The notes beneath the pieces were generated by a model, which did not search any database, was not told the DNA's origin, and saw only the letters and a program-made list of their open reading frames with translations. From Tatumella morbirosei (GTDB taxonomy: Bacteria > Pseudomonadota > Gammaproteobacteria > Enterobacterales > Enterobacteriaceae): a stretch of 64,000 bases of DNA. The stretch covers positions 434,001 to 498,000 of the forward strand of contig NZ_JPKR02000004.1 of NCBI RefSeq assembly GCF_000757425.2, written 5' to 3'. Positions 1-9,226 of the stretch are shown one piece after another (positions within the stretch are counted from its first letter, which is position 1; each line of letters starts with the position of its first letter). Made by a program: the position numbers and the translations under genes.

Positions 1-22
1 TGAAAGAATTATTCTGAACGAC

Positions 23-247
23 CTAGCGTTCAATAATACCGGAGATTTCGTCACCATTAATCTGGATGAGATTGCCAGCTTCATCGGTGTATTCCACCAG
101 ACCGGTATCTTTATCTATTTTGGGTTTCCCGTCAGTCATGATCATCCGGCCATCTTTGGTCGCCATCACGTAGTGGCTGCTGCAGCCCGCTAACAGTGCA
201 CTGCCCAACAAAATGCCACACAGGGCGGTTTTTTTTAGATTTTTCAT
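23..247 (-). CDS. ygdR: YgdI/YgdR-family small lipoprotein
   Basis: A 74-residue precursor with a lysine-rich start, a hydrophobic stretch and a lipobox (LLAGC, Cys22), so it should be lipidated and exported. The mature part is one short beta-rich domain with the family pattern Y-V-M-x-T-x-D-G-R and a D-x-D-T-G-L segment (DUF903 type). The biochemical role of the family is not established. It lies downstream of the TerC-family gene on the same strand, as ygdR does in E. coli, which decides the symbol. A second family member (ygdI) is at 31887-32114. Confidence 0.88.
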   Translation of the reverse strand: MKNLKKTALCGILLGSALLAGCSSHYVMATKDGRMIMTDGKPKIDKDTGLVEYTDEAGNLIQINGDEISGIIER

Positions 248-437
248 TCTGTTCCCCGACAGGTTTTAGATTCATTATTCCTGGTATAAATGATTTACAC
301 AAGGTAAACCAACCGGACAGGTCTGAATTAAAAAATAAACAGCCAAAAAGCAGTAACTAAATATTAACGGGGAGTGACCGGCAGCCCACAGTGGCGTTTT
401 GCACTGCTGACTACCGGCCAGAAAGTATGGCGGAAAC

Positions 438-1154
438 TTAGTGGGTGTTTTTCTTACCGCGCAGCAGATTGAGTAATTCGACCCCCATCGAAAAGAACAT
501 CGCGAAATAGATGTAGCCTTTTGGCACGTGTACAGCAAAACTTTCCAGTATCAGGGTAAAACCCACCAGGATCAAAAATGCCAGCGCCAGCATTTTTATC
601 GTCGGATGGCGCTCAACAAACTCACCAATCGCCTTTGCGGCAAACATCATCATCAGTACGGCAATCACGACCGCAGCCATCATAATAAACAGATGGTCTG
701 ACAAACCGACGGCAGTAATTACTGAGTCGAGGCTGAAGATGATATCCAGCAGCATGATTTGCACTATCGCACCGATAAAGGAATGAACGCGGCTCTGCGG
801 CGCTTCTTCATCTCCCTCGATAGTTTCGTGGATCTCTTTACCGGATTTCCAGATAAGAAATAATCCCCCGGCCAGCAATATCAGGTCTCTGGCAGAAAAA
901 TCATGACTCATCAGGGTAAATAATGGCGTCGTCAGACGCACCACCCAGGCGATGGAAGCCAGCAATGCCAGTCTCATCAGCATAGCCGCCATCAGGCCTA
1001 AACGCCGCGCACTGTTTTGCTGATGTGCCGGCAGTTTAGACACGACCAGCGAAAGAAAAATGATATTGTCGATACCCAGCACAACTTCCAGAACAATCAG
1101 TGTCCCGAGCGCCAGCCAGGCATTAGGGTCCGCAATCCACTCGAACATACTCAC
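438..1154 (-). CDS. ygdQ: TerC-family integral membrane protein (YgdQ)
   Basis: A 238-residue protein with about seven hydrophobic segments and the TerC signature early on (LEVVLGIDNIIFLSL, near residues 22-36) plus a second acidic membrane motif (DIIFSLDSVITA, near 137-148). These intramembrane acidic residues are typical of TerC/Alx-type proteins linked to metal-ion (Mn) handling; the substrate of YgdQ itself is not known. It follows mutH on the same strand with a gap of about 50 bp and is probably cotranscribed, matching the E. coli mutH-ygdQ-ygdR order. Confidence 0.88.
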   Translation of the reverse strand: MSMFEWIADPNAWLALGTLIVLEVVLGIDNIIFLSLVVSKLPAHQQNSARRLGLMAAMLMRLALLASIAWVVRLTTPLFTLMSHDFSARDLILLAGGLFLIWKSGKEIHETIEGDEEAPQSRVHSFIGAIVQIMLLDIIFSLDSVITAVGLSDHLFIMMAAVVIAVLMMMFAAKAIGEFVERHPTIKMLALAFLILVGFTLILESFAVHVPKGYIYFAMFFSMGVELLNLLRGKKNTH

Positions 1155-1207
1155 ATCAATCCTAAACGAAAGCTAAACAGGGAGTATAACCGGGCTATAT
1201 TCTGCGA

Positions 1208-1894
1208 CTAAAGTAAAAAATGACGGGCCAGCAGGGGGCCGGTAAAGGTTTTCTTCAGATAAAAACCCCGTGGCAATGTCATGACGGGTTCTCCCTGCGG
1301 ACCGATGCCTTCGGTCAGGGCTTTACTATTGGCCGCTTTGGGACGGATTTGCAGATACTGACCATGCCTGGCGGTAATCTTATCCACCTCACCCAGCACA
1401 ATCATATCCATCAGTTCTTCCCAGTCTGCCCGCAGCATTTGATCCTCCTGTTCCGAAGGGCTCCATAACAGCGGGCTGCCTATCCGGCGCTGTTTCAGAG
1501 GGATGGTCCTGGAGCCTTCAACCGGAATCCATAACACCCGGGACAGCTTGTGCCGAAGATGGCTGTGTTGCCACTCTACGCCTGTGTTGCCGGTTAAAGG
1601 TGCAACACAGACAAAGGTAGTTTCCAGCGGACGCCCAAGGCTATCCACCGGGATGGTTTTCAGTTCAATTCCCAGGTGAGCGAAGTCCTGCTCTGCTTTG
1701 CTACCGGCACTGGCGCCCAGATGAAGTTCAATCAGGGTACCGACCCAGCCTTTATCCCGTCGCAGATCTGCCGGCACAGAAAGTGCCAGTGCCGCAGCCA
1801 GTTCCTCCAGAGACTGGCCCGCCAGAGCATAGGCTCGTTGCATCAGTACCTGCTCATTTTCCGGGACAGGAACGGGTGGGGAAGGATAATTCAT
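1208..1894 (-). CDS. mutH: DNA mismatch repair endonuclease MutH
   Basis: MutH nicks the unmethylated strand at hemimethylated GATC sites after activation by MutS-MutL. An upstream in-frame start would give 258 residues. I chose the ATG at 1894 (228 residues) because it has a GGGAG ribosome-binding site 5 bases upstream and because it puts the catalytic D-x6-E-x-K triad at Asp70, Glu77 and Lys79, the E. coli numbering. The conserved core includes LGASAGSK and the [19 protein letters not shown] segment. First gene of a mutH-ygdQ-ygdR run, divergent from rppH across a 680-bp spacer. Confidence 0.95.
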   Translation of the reverse strand: MNYPSPPVPVPENEQVLMQRAYALAGQSLEELAAALALSVPADLRRDKGWVGTLIELHLGASAGSKAEQDFAHLGIELKTIPVDSLGRPLETTFVCVAPLTGNTGVEWQHSHLRHKLSRVLWIPVEGSRTIPLKQRRIGSPLLWSPSEQEDQMLRADWEELMDMIVLGEVDKITARHGQYLQIRPKAANSKALTEGIGPQGEPVMTLPRGFYLKKTFTGPLLARHFLL

Positions 1895-1984
1895 AGGGCT
1901 CCCGGGGTTGATTAAAAATTGCCCTGCTGTGATCTGTGAACCATACACAGGATAAATTACAGGGGATAAACCAGATAATAGCAT

Positions 1985-2577
1985 GATTAATCGTGATTTT
2001 TTATCCTGTTGTTCGCTGCAAACCGCTCAGGACCCCGGGTTTATACCTTGTTGTCATCAATAATAAACAGGATTATACGCCCTGTTATCCACAGAAAATT
2101 GGGATAACTGTGAATTAACCCGACTACTGGTTCGATTTACAGCCTTGACTTTACCTGAAAGTGCCAAATTTTTGGCTGTTGTGGGCAACATCTCGCCATA
2201 AACTGTGGATAAAAATGGCGGTGGTTAAAATTTGTGCATTGAGCTAAGTGCGGTTTGTGATGGATGAATTTTTTGTGAATCTTTAGAGTGGAAAATATGA
2301 TTAACTTTATAATATATATGGGTTATTTTATTTTTGTTTCGCGAGGTGAATCGTATTTATCTACTGCATTATTCAGGGAATTCCCGCGTTCTGCACAAAG
2401 CTATCCACAGAAAAGGTGCATAAAATTACCTTTCATTGACCGTTTCTGTTTATAACTTGACTAAAAATTGTGAGTTATCCCGGAATTATTATAGTGAAAG
2501 CCCATCAGCCAATGGTTTACCGCCTGTAAGGAGTATGAAACAATCAGGCTATCTAAAGATAGCTTTGAGGTAGTCTG
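1985..2577. other. AT-rich mutH-rppH spacer with DnaA-box cluster
   Basis: No credible gene. The spacer holds two perfect matches to the 9-bp DnaA box TTATCCACA, one on each strand (2085-2093 forward; 2204-2212 as TGTGGATAA), and a one-mismatch copy CTATCCACA at 2401-2409. Between them the DNA is AT-rich, including about 2296-2340. The right end carries the probable rppH promoter. Binding by DnaA is inferred from sequence. Confidence 0.6.
2468..2495 (+). promoter_or_regulatory. Candidate rppH promoter
   Basis: TTGTGA (-35-like, 2468-2473) and TATAGT (-10-like, 2490-2495) with 16 bp between them, about 82 bp before the rppH start codon. Predicted by eye only. Confidence 0.35.
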
Positions 2578-3105
2578 GTGATCGATGATGATGGCTACCG
2601 CCCGAATGTTGGGATTGTAATCTGTAACAGGCAAGGACAGGTTCTGTGGGCCAGGCGGTTTGGACAACATTCCTGGCAATTTCCTCAGGGAGGAATTAAC
2701 CCTGGTGAAACCCCGGAACAGGCGATGTATCGCGAGTTGTTCGAAGAAGTCGGGTTGCATCGTAAAGATGTACGTATTATCGCCTCTACCCGTAACTGGC
2801 TACGTTACAAGTTGCCTAAACGTTTGGTGCGTTGGGATACCCGGCCGGTATGTATCGGCCAGAAACAAAAATGGTTTCTGTTACAGCTGCAATCTCATGA
2901 TGGCGCTATCAATGTCCAGGGAAGCAGTACGCCTGAATTTGATGGCTGGCGCTGGGTAAGTTTCTGGTATCCGGTGCGGCAGGTTGTTTCTTTCAAACGG
3001 GATGTGTATCGCCGGGTGATGAAAGAGTTTGCTACTGTCGTGATGTCTGTCGCGGAAAATTCACTGCAACGCAGTCAACCCTCTGGCAGAAGAAAAAGAG
3101 GATAG
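2578..3105 (+). CDS. rppH: RNA pyrophosphohydrolase RppH
   Basis: RppH removes pyrophosphate from 5'-triphosphate RNA and so opens transcripts to RNase E decay. The 175-residue protein has a complete Nudix box, G-x5-E-x7-R-E-L-x-E-E-x-G-L, from Gly38 to Leu60, with Glu53, Glu56 and Glu57 as metal ligands. The start is GTG at 2578, supported by GAGGT upstream and by the conserved N-terminus [12 protein letters not shown]. The C-terminal tail ends in a basic RRKRG. ptsP follows 3 bp downstream, so the two are very likely cotranscribed. Confidence 0.96.
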   Translation: MIDDDGYRPNVGIVICNRQGQVLWARRFGQHSWQFPQGGINPGETPEQAMYRELFEEVGLHRKDVRIIASTRNWLRYKLPKRLVRWDTRPVCIGQKQKWFLLQLQSHDGAINVQGSSTPEFDGWRWVSFWYPVRQVVSFKRDVYRRVMKEFATVVMSVAENSLQRSQPSGRRKRG

Positions 3106-3108
3106 AGC

Positions 3109-5364
3109 ATGCCGCTGATGCTCACTCAGTTGCGCGATATTGTCGAAAAGGTGGCCAGTGCTTCCCGGTTGAATGAGGCACTGGAGATCCTGGTCCACGA
3201 AATTTGCCGTGTGATGGAAACCGAAGTCTGCTCGGTGTATCTGGCCGACCAGGAGCGTCAGTGCTATTACCTGATGGCGACCCGCGGTTTGAAAAAGCCG
3301 CGGGGTCGCACCATTACTCTCGCTCTGGATGAAGGGATTGTCGGGCTGGTCGGCCGGCTTGCCGAGCCGATTAACCTTGCTGATGTTCAAAGTCACCCCA
3401 GTTTCAAATTTATCCCGTCGGTAAAAGAGGAGAACTATCGTTCATTCCTCGGGGCGCCCATTATCAACCGCCGTCAGGTGCTGGGGGTTTTGGTCGTTCA
3501 GCAGCGTGAACTGCGTTCCTTTGATGAGACCGAAGAGTCGTTCCTGATGACCCTGGCCACCCAGGTCGGAACCTTACTCTCTCAGTCACAGGTCGGACAG
3601 CTGTTTGGCGTGTTTCGCCAGAGCCGCATCCGGGCGATTGCGGCTTCTCCCGGGGTCGCTGTCGCCCCCGGCTGGGTAGACCATATTCAGCCGACGCTGG
3701 ACCAGGTCACTCAGGCTTCCACCCTGAATACAGGGCAGGAAAAAGAACGTTTACTGCAGGCTATCAGTGAATCCGGCGACGAGTTTCGGCGTTACAGTAA
3801 ACGCTTCACCTCCAGTGTGCAGAAAGAAAGTGCGGCGATTTTCGATCTCTATTCCCACCTGCTCAGCGATCCGCGTCTGAAGAAGGATCTGCTGGCGGAG
3901 ATTGATCGGGGTTCCGTAGCGGAATGGGCGGTGAAAACGGTGATTGAACAATACGCCGGACAGTTTGCCGACCTGAAAGATGCCTATCTGCGTGAACGCA
4001 GCGGGGATATCCGCGAACTGGGCCAGCGTTTGCTGTTCCACCTTGATGACAGTCTGCAGGGCACCAATGCCTGGCCGGAACGCTTTGTGCTGGTGGCCGA
4101 TGAACTGACAGCCACCGCGCTGGCCGAAGTACCGCCGGAACGGCTGGCGGGGGTCGTGGTACGTGATGGTGCCGCCAACTCTCATGCCGCGATCCTGACC
4201 CGTGCCATGGGGATACCGGCAGTGATGGGGGCGGATATTCGCCCGGAACAGCTGAATAAACATCTGTTAATTGTTGATGGTTACCGTGGCGAGTTACTGG
4301 TCGATCCGGAACCGATCCTGATTAAAGAGTATCAACGGCTGATCCGCGAAGAGAATGCCCTGAGTAAAACGGCCGAAACAGTGGCAGAACAACCGGGTGA
4401 GCTGAAAAGCGGCGAGAACATTGAGATTCTGTTGAATGCGGGGCTCAGTGCTGAACTGGAACAGGCACTGAACAACTGGGTTGACGGGGTTGGACTCTAC
4501 CGGACCGAAGTGCCGTTTATGTTACAAAGCGGTTTCCCTTCTGAAGAAGAGCAGGTTGCGCAGTATCAGGGAATGTTGCAACTGTTTAATAACAAGTCGG
4601 TCACGCTACGAACTCTGGATATTGGTGCGGATAAACAGCTGCCTTATATGCCGATTAGCGAAGAGAACCCGAGTCTGGGATGGCGCGGAATTCGCCTGAC
4701 ACTGGATCAACCGGATATTTTTCTGGTGCAGGTCAGGGCGATGCTGAGGGCGAACGCGGCATCCGGTAATCTGAATATTCTGCTGCCGATGGTCACCAGC
4801 ATTGATGAGATTGATGATGCCCGTAAACTGATTGAGCGGGCAGGTCATGAGGTCGAAGAGATGCTGGGCTACGTGATCCCCCGGCCGAAGGTTGGCATCA
4901 TGATTGAAGTGCCGTCGATGGTATTTTTGATCCCTCAGGTTGCCCGCAGTGTGGATTTTATCTCCGTGGGCAGTAATGACCTGACCCAGTACCTGCTGGC
5001 GGTGGACCGGAACAACACCCGGGTGGCCAATCTGTACGATCCCTTACATCCGTCGGTTTTGCAGGCGCTGTACCACATTAGTGCGGAAGCCCGCAGGCAT
5101 AATCTGCCGATGAGCTTGTGCGGGGAAATGGCCGGCGATCCGATGTGTGTGGCCTTGCTGATAGGTATGGGGTTCCGTCATCTGAGCATGAACGGCAAAA
5201 ATGTGCCCAGGGTTAAGTATCTGTTACGCCACCTGGATTGCAGTGAAACGGAACAGCTGGCTGAGCAGGTGTTACAGGCCAGTACCGCCAGTGAAATTCG
5301 TTATCAGGTCGCGGTTTTTATGGAGCGGCGTGGATTAGGAGGCTTGATCCGTGGCGGGCGCTAA
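3109..5364 (+). CDS. ptsP: PTS-Ntr enzyme I (EI-Ntr, PtsP)
   Basis: A phosphoenolpyruvate-protein phosphotransferase that starts the nitrogen-related PTS (PtsP to NPr to EIIA-Ntr). Domains in order: an N-terminal GAF sensor (about 17-160), the EI helical and phosphohistidine domains with active-site His359 in NSHAAI, and the PEP-binding TIM barrel (about 420-725) with VPSMVF, SVGSNDLTQY and LCGEMAGDP. At 751 residues it is full length. An in-frame ATG three codons downstream (3118) gives the E. coli-like start MLTQLRDIVEKV and is an equally possible initiation site. Confidence 0.95.
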   Translation: MPLMLTQLRDIVEKVASASRLNEALEILVHEICRVMETEVCSVYLADQERQCYYLMATRGLKKPRGRTITLALDEGIVGLVGRLAEPINLADVQSHPSFKFIPSVKEENYRSFLGAPIINRRQVLGVLVVQQRELRSFDETEESFLMTLATQVGTLLSQSQVGQLFGVFRQSRIRAIAASPGVAVAPGWVDHIQPTLDQVTQASTLNTGQEKERLLQAISESGDEFRRYSKRFTSSVQKESAAIFDLYSHLLSDPRLKKDLLAEIDRGSVAEWAVKTVIEQYAGQFADLKDAYLRERSGDIRELGQRLLFHLDDSLQGTNAWPERFVLVADELTATALAEVPPERLAGVVVRDGAANSHAAILTRAMGIPAVMGADIRPEQLNKHLLIVDGYRGELLVDPEPILIKEYQRLIREENALSKTAETVAEQPGELKSGENIEILLNAGLSAELEQALNNWVDGVGLYRTEVPFMLQSGFPSEEEQVAQYQGMLQLFNNKSVTLRTLDIGADKQLPYMPISEENPSLGWRGIRLTLDQPDIFLVQVRAMLRANAASGNLNILLPMVTSIDEIDDARKLIERAGHEVEEMLGYVIPRPKVGIMIEVPSMVFLIPQVARSVDFISVGSNDLTQYLLAVDRNNTRVANLYDPLHPSVLQALYHISAEARRHNLPMSLCGEMAGDPMCVALLIGMGFRHLSMNGKNVPRVKYLLRHLDCSETEQLAEQVLQASTASEIRYQVAVFMERRGLGGLIRGGR

Positions 5365-5386
5365 GTGCTCATTCATGTTTACATTT

Positions 5387-5409
5387 GCCTCTCACACCGA
5401 CTGAGAGGC
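5387..5409 (+). terminator. Hairpin between ptsP and lgt
   Basis: Perfect 8-bp inverted repeat GCCTCTCA / TGAGAGGC with a 7-base loop, shortly after the ptsP stop. No T-run follows, so it may be a weak terminator or an RNA-stabilising structure. Confidence 0.35.
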
Positions 5410-5496
5410 TGTGCTATCATGCGCTCCTCTTTACTGTCTGGCTCCCGGGAATCCCCGTGACGGCAGGCTTTCAGATAGAAAGAATAATGGTGAAAG

Positions 5497-6378
5497 ATGA
5501 CTAACGGCTATCTTGCTTTTCCAAAATTTGACCCGGTGATTTTTTCTGTCGGTCCGGTTTCGCTTCACTGGTACGGTCTGATGTATCTTGTCGGTTTCAT
5601 TTTTGCCATGTGGCTGGCGGGTCGTCGGGCGAATAAGCCAGGCAGTGGCTGGACCAAAAATGAGGTCGAAAATTTACTCTATGCCGGTTTCCTGGGGGTC
5701 TTCCTGGGCGGACGTATCGGTTATGTCCTGTTCTATAATCTGCCGCTGTTCCTGGCGAATCCCCTCTATTTATTCAAGGTGTGGGATGGTGGCATGTCAT
5801 TCCACGGGGGACTGATTGGTGTCATTATTGTGATGCTGATTTTTGCCCGCCGTACTCACCGTACTTTCTTTCAGGTGTCTGATTTTATTGCCCCGTTAAT
5901 CCCGTTTGGTCTGGGGGCTGGTCGTCTGGGGAATTTTATTAACGGTGAGTTGTGGGGCCGTGTTGACCCAAACTGTCCGTGGGCGATGCTGTTCCCGGGG
6001 TCCCGTGAAGAAGATGTGGCACTGGTAGCGACGCATCCACAATGGCAATCGTTGCTGGATACCTATGGGGTATTGCCACGTCATCCGTCGCAGATTTATG
6101 AGCTGTTACTGGAAGGGGTGATTTTGTTTATCATCCTGAATGTGTTTATTCGAAAACCGCGCCCACGGGGAAGTGTTTCTGGTCTGTTCCTGATTGGTTA
6201 CGGCGCTTTCCGGATTATTGTGGAATTTTTCCGTCAGCCGGATGCCCAGTTGGGACTGTTCGATGGCGTAATCAGTATGGGGCAGATCCTCTCCATACCA
6301 ATGATTCTGGCCGGTGTTATTATGATGATTTGGGCTTACCGTACCAGCCCCCTGAAACAACCGGGTGAAGTAAAATGA
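5497..6378 (+). CDS. lgt: Prolipoprotein diacylglyceryl transferase Lgt
   Basis: An inner-membrane enzyme that transfers diacylglycerol from phosphatidylglycerol to the lipobox cysteine of prelipoproteins. At 293 residues with about seven membrane spans it has the family motifs: HWYGLMYL near residue 24, His103 in MSFHGGLIG, and the Lgt signature [14 protein letters not shown] near 143-156. The GTG-free start at 5497 follows a purine-rich stretch. The stop overlaps the thyA start (ATGA, 6375-6378), the lgt-thyA coupling known from enterobacteria. Clients in this window include YgdR, YgdI, MltA and TadD. Confidence 0.96.
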   Translation: MTNGYLAFPKFDPVIFSVGPVSLHWYGLMYLVGFIFAMWLAGRRANKPGSGWTKNEVENLLYAGFLGVFLGGRIGYVLFYNLPLFLANPLYLFKVWDGGMSFHGGLIGVIIVMLIFARRTHRTFFQVSDFIAPLIPFGLGAGRLGNFINGELWGRVDPNCPWAMLFPGSREEDVALVATHPQWQSLLDTYGVLPRHPSQIYELLLEGVILFIILNVFIRKPRPRGSVSGLFLIGYGAFRIIVEFFRQPDAQLGLFDGVISMGQILSIPMILAGVIMMIWAYRTSPLKQPGEVK

Positions 6379-7169
6379 AACAGTATCTGGAACTGATGCA
6401 GAAGGTGTTAAACGAAGGCACAGCCAAAGACGACCGTACCGGCACCGGGACGTTGTCGATTTTTGGTCATCAGATGCGTTTCGATCTGCAGCAGGGCTTC
6501 CCGCTGGTTACCACCAAAAAATGTCATCTGCGTTCCATTATTCATGAACTATTATGGTTCCTGCAGGGTGACACCAATATTGGTTACCTGAAAGACAATA
6601 AAGTCAGTATCTGGGATGAATGGGCGGATGAAAATGGCGATTTAGGCCCGGTTTATGGCAAACAGTGGCGTAGCTGGCCCGCCGCCGATGGTCGTCATAT
6701 CGACCAGATCAGCGAAGTGATCCGCCAGCTAAAACAAGACCCGAATTCACGGCGTATTATTGTTTCTGCGTGGAATGTCGGTGAGCTGGATAAAATGGCG
6801 CTGGCGCCGTGTCATGCCTTTTTCCAGTTTTATGTGGCTGACGGACGCCTCAGTTGCCAGTTATATCAACGTTCCTGTGATATTTTCCTCGGACTGCCAT
6901 TTAATATCGCCAGTTATGCTCTGCTGGTCCATATGGTGGCACAGCAATGTGATCTGCAGGTGGGGGATTTTGTCTGGACAGGCGGGGATACCCATCTGTA
7001 CAACAATCACCTGGAACAGACCCGTTTGCAGTTAACCCGCGAACCACGTCCGTTACCGGTGCTAAAAATTAAGCGTAAGCCGGAATCTATTTTCGATTAT
7101 CGCTTTGAAGATTTCGAGATTGAAGGTTATGACCCGCATCCGGCTATCAAAGCCCCGGTCGCTGTCTGA
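6375..7169 (+). CDS. thyA: Thymidylate synthase ThyA
   Basis: Converts dUMP to dTMP with methylenetetrahydrofolate. The 264 residues match the E. coli length. Catalytic Cys146 lies in [12 protein letters not shown], followed by the dUMP-phosphate loop ([16 protein letters not shown]) and a C-terminal IKAPVAV that closes the active site. Translationally coupled to lgt by a 4-bp overlap and followed by a strong intrinsic terminator. Confidence 0.97.
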   Translation: MKQYLELMQKVLNEGTAKDDRTGTGTLSIFGHQMRFDLQQGFPLVTTKKCHLRSIIHELLWFLQGDTNIGYLKDNKVSIWDEWADENGDLGPVYGKQWRSWPAADGRHIDQISEVIRQLKQDPNSRRIIVSAWNVGELDKMALAPCHAFFQFYVADGRLSCQLYQRSCDIFLGLPFNIASYALLVHMVAQQCDLQVGDFVWTGGDTHLYNNHLEQTRLQLTREPRPLPVLKIKRKPESIFDYRFEDFEIEGYDPHPAIKAPVAV

Positions 7170-7196
7170 TTTCACTTCTCCGGTCCTGAAATAACG

Positions 7197-7228
7197 CGGC
7201 AGAGCCTGACAGCTCTGCCGTTTTTTTT
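7197..7228 (+). terminator. Intrinsic terminator after thyA
   Basis: Perfect 9-bp stem CGGCAGAGC / GCTCTGCCG with a 6-base loop, followed directly by eight T. It ends the ptsP/lgt-thyA transcription unit. Confidence 0.92.
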
Positions 7229-7367
7229 GGGTTGATGTCTCAGAATTGCGGGGGCTTTCTGGTTTGCCCTGCGGGTGTCTGCAATCTGTATTCCGGGCCT
7301 ACGGCCAGCCACCTAAACCCTCAGTTTTCGCCTGTCGTCTGGATAAATTGTTCGCCACACTGGGGCA

Positions 7368-7856
7368 ATGAACAGAAACCGATTAATGATATCCACCGGT
7401 GGATTCACGATACCGGAACTGATGGTCGTTTTGCTGATTATTGCCCTGCTGGCCGGTGGCGCCGGGCATTTCTGGCAAAACTGGCGTCACCGGCAGCAAC
7501 TGTCAGAAACCGCCCGCCAGTTGCATTTTTTCCTTACCGGGATTCGTGAATATGCACACCGCACCAACCGCGATTTACCCTTGACGGTAACACAGCGCGA
7601 CGGTTACTGGTGTGTTGATGCTCATCCGCGGCCGGAAGCCAGAGACTGTAGCCAGCCGGGGCGTTTTGTCTGGCGATCACCCTATCCTCAGCAGGCCGCT
7701 CCTGAGGTTAACGGAGAACCCGGGTTCTATGGTCGTCGGAGTGTGGCGCGGGCCGGAAGTATTGAGTTTGGGCCGGCAGAGCTGCGCTGGCGGGTGATCA
7801 TTTCGGCGTATGCCCGAATCCGGGTCTGCCCGCCGGAACAGGAGGGGTGTGTGTGA
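7368..7856 (+). CDS. ppdA: Prepilin-peptidase-dependent protein A (type II pseudopilin)
   Basis: A 162-residue type IV pilin-like protein. The short leader MNRNRLMISTGG is followed by FTIPELMVVLLIIALL: Phe+1, Glu+5 and a hydrophobic helix, the N-methylated prepilin signature. The C-terminal half has several Cys and no recognisable catalytic motif. First gene of a tight run ppdA-ppdB-ygdB-ppdC upstream of recC, as in E. coli. The ppd proteins are thought to be minor pseudopilins of a type IV pilus-like system; no assembly ATPase lies beside them here. Confidence 0.88.
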   Translation: MNRNRLMISTGGFTIPELMVVLLIIALLAGGAGHFWQNWRHRQQLSETARQLHFFLTGIREYAHRTNRDLPLTVTQRDGYWCVDAHPRPEARDCSQPGRFVWRSPYPQQAAPEVNGEPGFYGRRSVARAGSIEFGPAELRWRVIISAYARIRVCPPEQEGCV

Positions 7857-8425
7857 AAAAATTCCCGCGGTTACCTTCATCGCAAAGGATTACGGCCGGC
7901 TTTACTTTAGGCGAAATGCTGCTGGCACTGTTACTCACCGGCATCATATTTCTTGCCGCCGGGCAGTTTTTTCCGCAGTTGTTTCAGCAAACCCGCCGGT
8001 TACAGCAACAGCAGTTGCTGGCTCAGGAGATTCAGCAGTTGATGCTGATTCTCGAAAAAAGCCTGCGCCGCGCAGGTTATTGCCAACAGGCGCCCTGTAT
8101 CCTGCCCGCCATCACGATAAGTCAGGATGGACACTGCCTGATTGTGCGGGGTCAGGAGCGACGCCGGGTGTCAGCCGGACTGGCTGGGGCATTACACAAT
8201 GAAAGTTATGGTTACCGCTGGCGTGCAGGGCAGATAGAAACCCGGCGCGGTGTGACCGGGTGTCAGGGCAGTGGCTGGGAACGGCTGACAGACCCAGCGA
8301 CTCTGCGGGTGGATGAACTGGCTTTTAGTCTGCAGGCACCCCGCATTGGCATCAGCTTACGGGTGTCAGCCGGGCCGGATATCCGCCTGCAACGTCAGCA
8401 CTGGTTACTGGCGGAAAATTTGTGA
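7853..8425 (+). CDS. ppdB: Prepilin-peptidase-dependent protein B (pseudopilin)
   Basis: A pilin-like protein of 190 residues with prepilin motif ITAG/FTLGEMLLALLL (Glu+5). I chose GTG 7853 because it overlaps the ppdA stop as GTGA and sits 7 bases after AGGAGG; a GTG two codons upstream is also in frame. It is probably a PilW/PpdB-type minor pseudopilin. The family partner genes lie on either side, each joined by a 4-bp overlap, which implies coordinated translation. Confidence 0.85.
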   Translation: MKKFPRLPSSQRITAGFTLGEMLLALLLTGIIFLAAGQFFPQLFQQTRRLQQQQLLAQEIQQLMLILEKSLRRAGYCQQAPCILPAITISQDGHCLIVRGQERRRVSAGLAGALHNESYGYRWRAGQIETRRGVTGCQGSGWERLTDPATLRVDELAFSLQAPRIGISLRVSAGPDIRLQRQHWLLAENL

Positions 8426-8853
8426 ACCGCCGGGGCAGCAGTCCGCTATTAATGGTGATGGGACTGTTATTGTCAGGGATTATATTACTGCATGGCAGCG
8501 CCCGGTTACTGGAAAACAGCATGGCAGGCATAGCGGATGAAACAGTTTATTTGCGGGACTTCTACCAGGCGCAGTCGGCATTGCAATGGGGGTTATCACG
8601 CCAGTGGCCGAAGGCGGCCGGCTGGCAATGCCAGTCTCCCGATTCCCTGGAGTGGCGGAGTTGTCTGTTATGGCAAACCGCCGATACCGCACTGTTACTG
8701 GGACAGTCAGCCAACGGTGAAAAAAATCTTTGGCGGCAGGTGGCTGCCGCTAACACGGCTGGCCGGAAGGTGGTGGCGGTGCCTGTCGGATGGACCGACC
8801 TCTGTCCGCTACCGGACGAGGCATTGTGCGCCGTGTCGTCGCCAGGGGTTTAG
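8422..8853 (+). CDS. ygdB: YgdB-family protein (PilX-like)
   Basis: A 143-residue protein starting at GTG 8422, which overlaps the ppdB stop (GTGA). It has an N-terminal hydrophobic helix (SPLLMVMGLLLSGIILL) but no Glu+5 prepilin motif, as is usual for YgdB/PilX-like members. The rest is Trp- and Cys-rich. Function is unknown beyond its fixed place in the ppd cluster. Confidence 0.8.
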   Translation: MNRRGSSPLLMVMGLLLSGIILLHGSARLLENSMAGIADETVYLRDFYQAQSALQWGLSRQWPKAAGWQCQSPDSLEWRSCLLWQTADTALLLGQSANGEKNLWRQVAAANTAGRKVVAVPVGWTDLCPLPDEALCAVSSPGV

Positions 8854-9151
8854 TCTGGCAGAATGTCTGATTGCGTTACTTATTTTATCACTGAGCGTTT
8901 TGCTGCTTTCCGGATATCATCAGCAACTGGTATATGGTTTCCGGGTACGGCAGGCACAGCGTGATGCCGGTTGGGCAGCGACCCAGGTGCTGGCCGGTAA
9001 ACCCCCGGCAGGATGGGACAGTGAGTTGCAGCGGAAAATGACGGAGGATGGCTGTCTGCGGATTACCGCGAAAGTGCAGGGGCCGTTTAACCGGCATGCT
9101 GAGCTGGAACAGTTGTTTTGTCCGCCGTTTAATCAACACCTGCCGCAATAA
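8717..9151 (+). CDS. ppdC: Prepilin-peptidase-dependent protein C (pseudopilin), start unresolved
   Basis: The stop at 9151 and the prepilin motif (RRQG/FSLAECLIALLI, Glu+5, from about 8850) are clear, but no ATG, GTG or TTG lies in frame close to it. The nearest conventional start is GTG 8717, giving an unusually long leader of about 44 residues that overlaps ygdB; CTG 8783 is an alternative. A GTG at 8826 is well placed but in another frame, so a 1-base frameshift in the leader is possible. The C-terminal half has the pseudopilin pattern and two Cys. Either an oddly started ppdC or a frameshifted one. Confidence 0.65.
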   Translation: MKKIFGGRWLPLTRLAGRWWRCLSDGPTSVRYRTRHCAPCRRQGFSLAECLIALLILSLSVLLLSGYHQQLVYGFRVRQAQRDAGWAATQVLAGKPPAGWDSELQRKMTEDGCLRITAKVQGPFNRHAELEQLFCPPFNQHLPQ

Positions 9152-9226
9152 GTGTGCTAAGGCTTGCAACCGGTGGGTGAGCAGGTAGAGTGACGGGCAT
9201 AGCCGGCAGCAGTTTCAGGAGAGAAT

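Noticed and set aside
275-538. 87-residue open frame on the minus strand
   Set aside because: Overlaps the end of ygdQ, Cys-rich without pattern, no ribosome-binding site; looks like chance.
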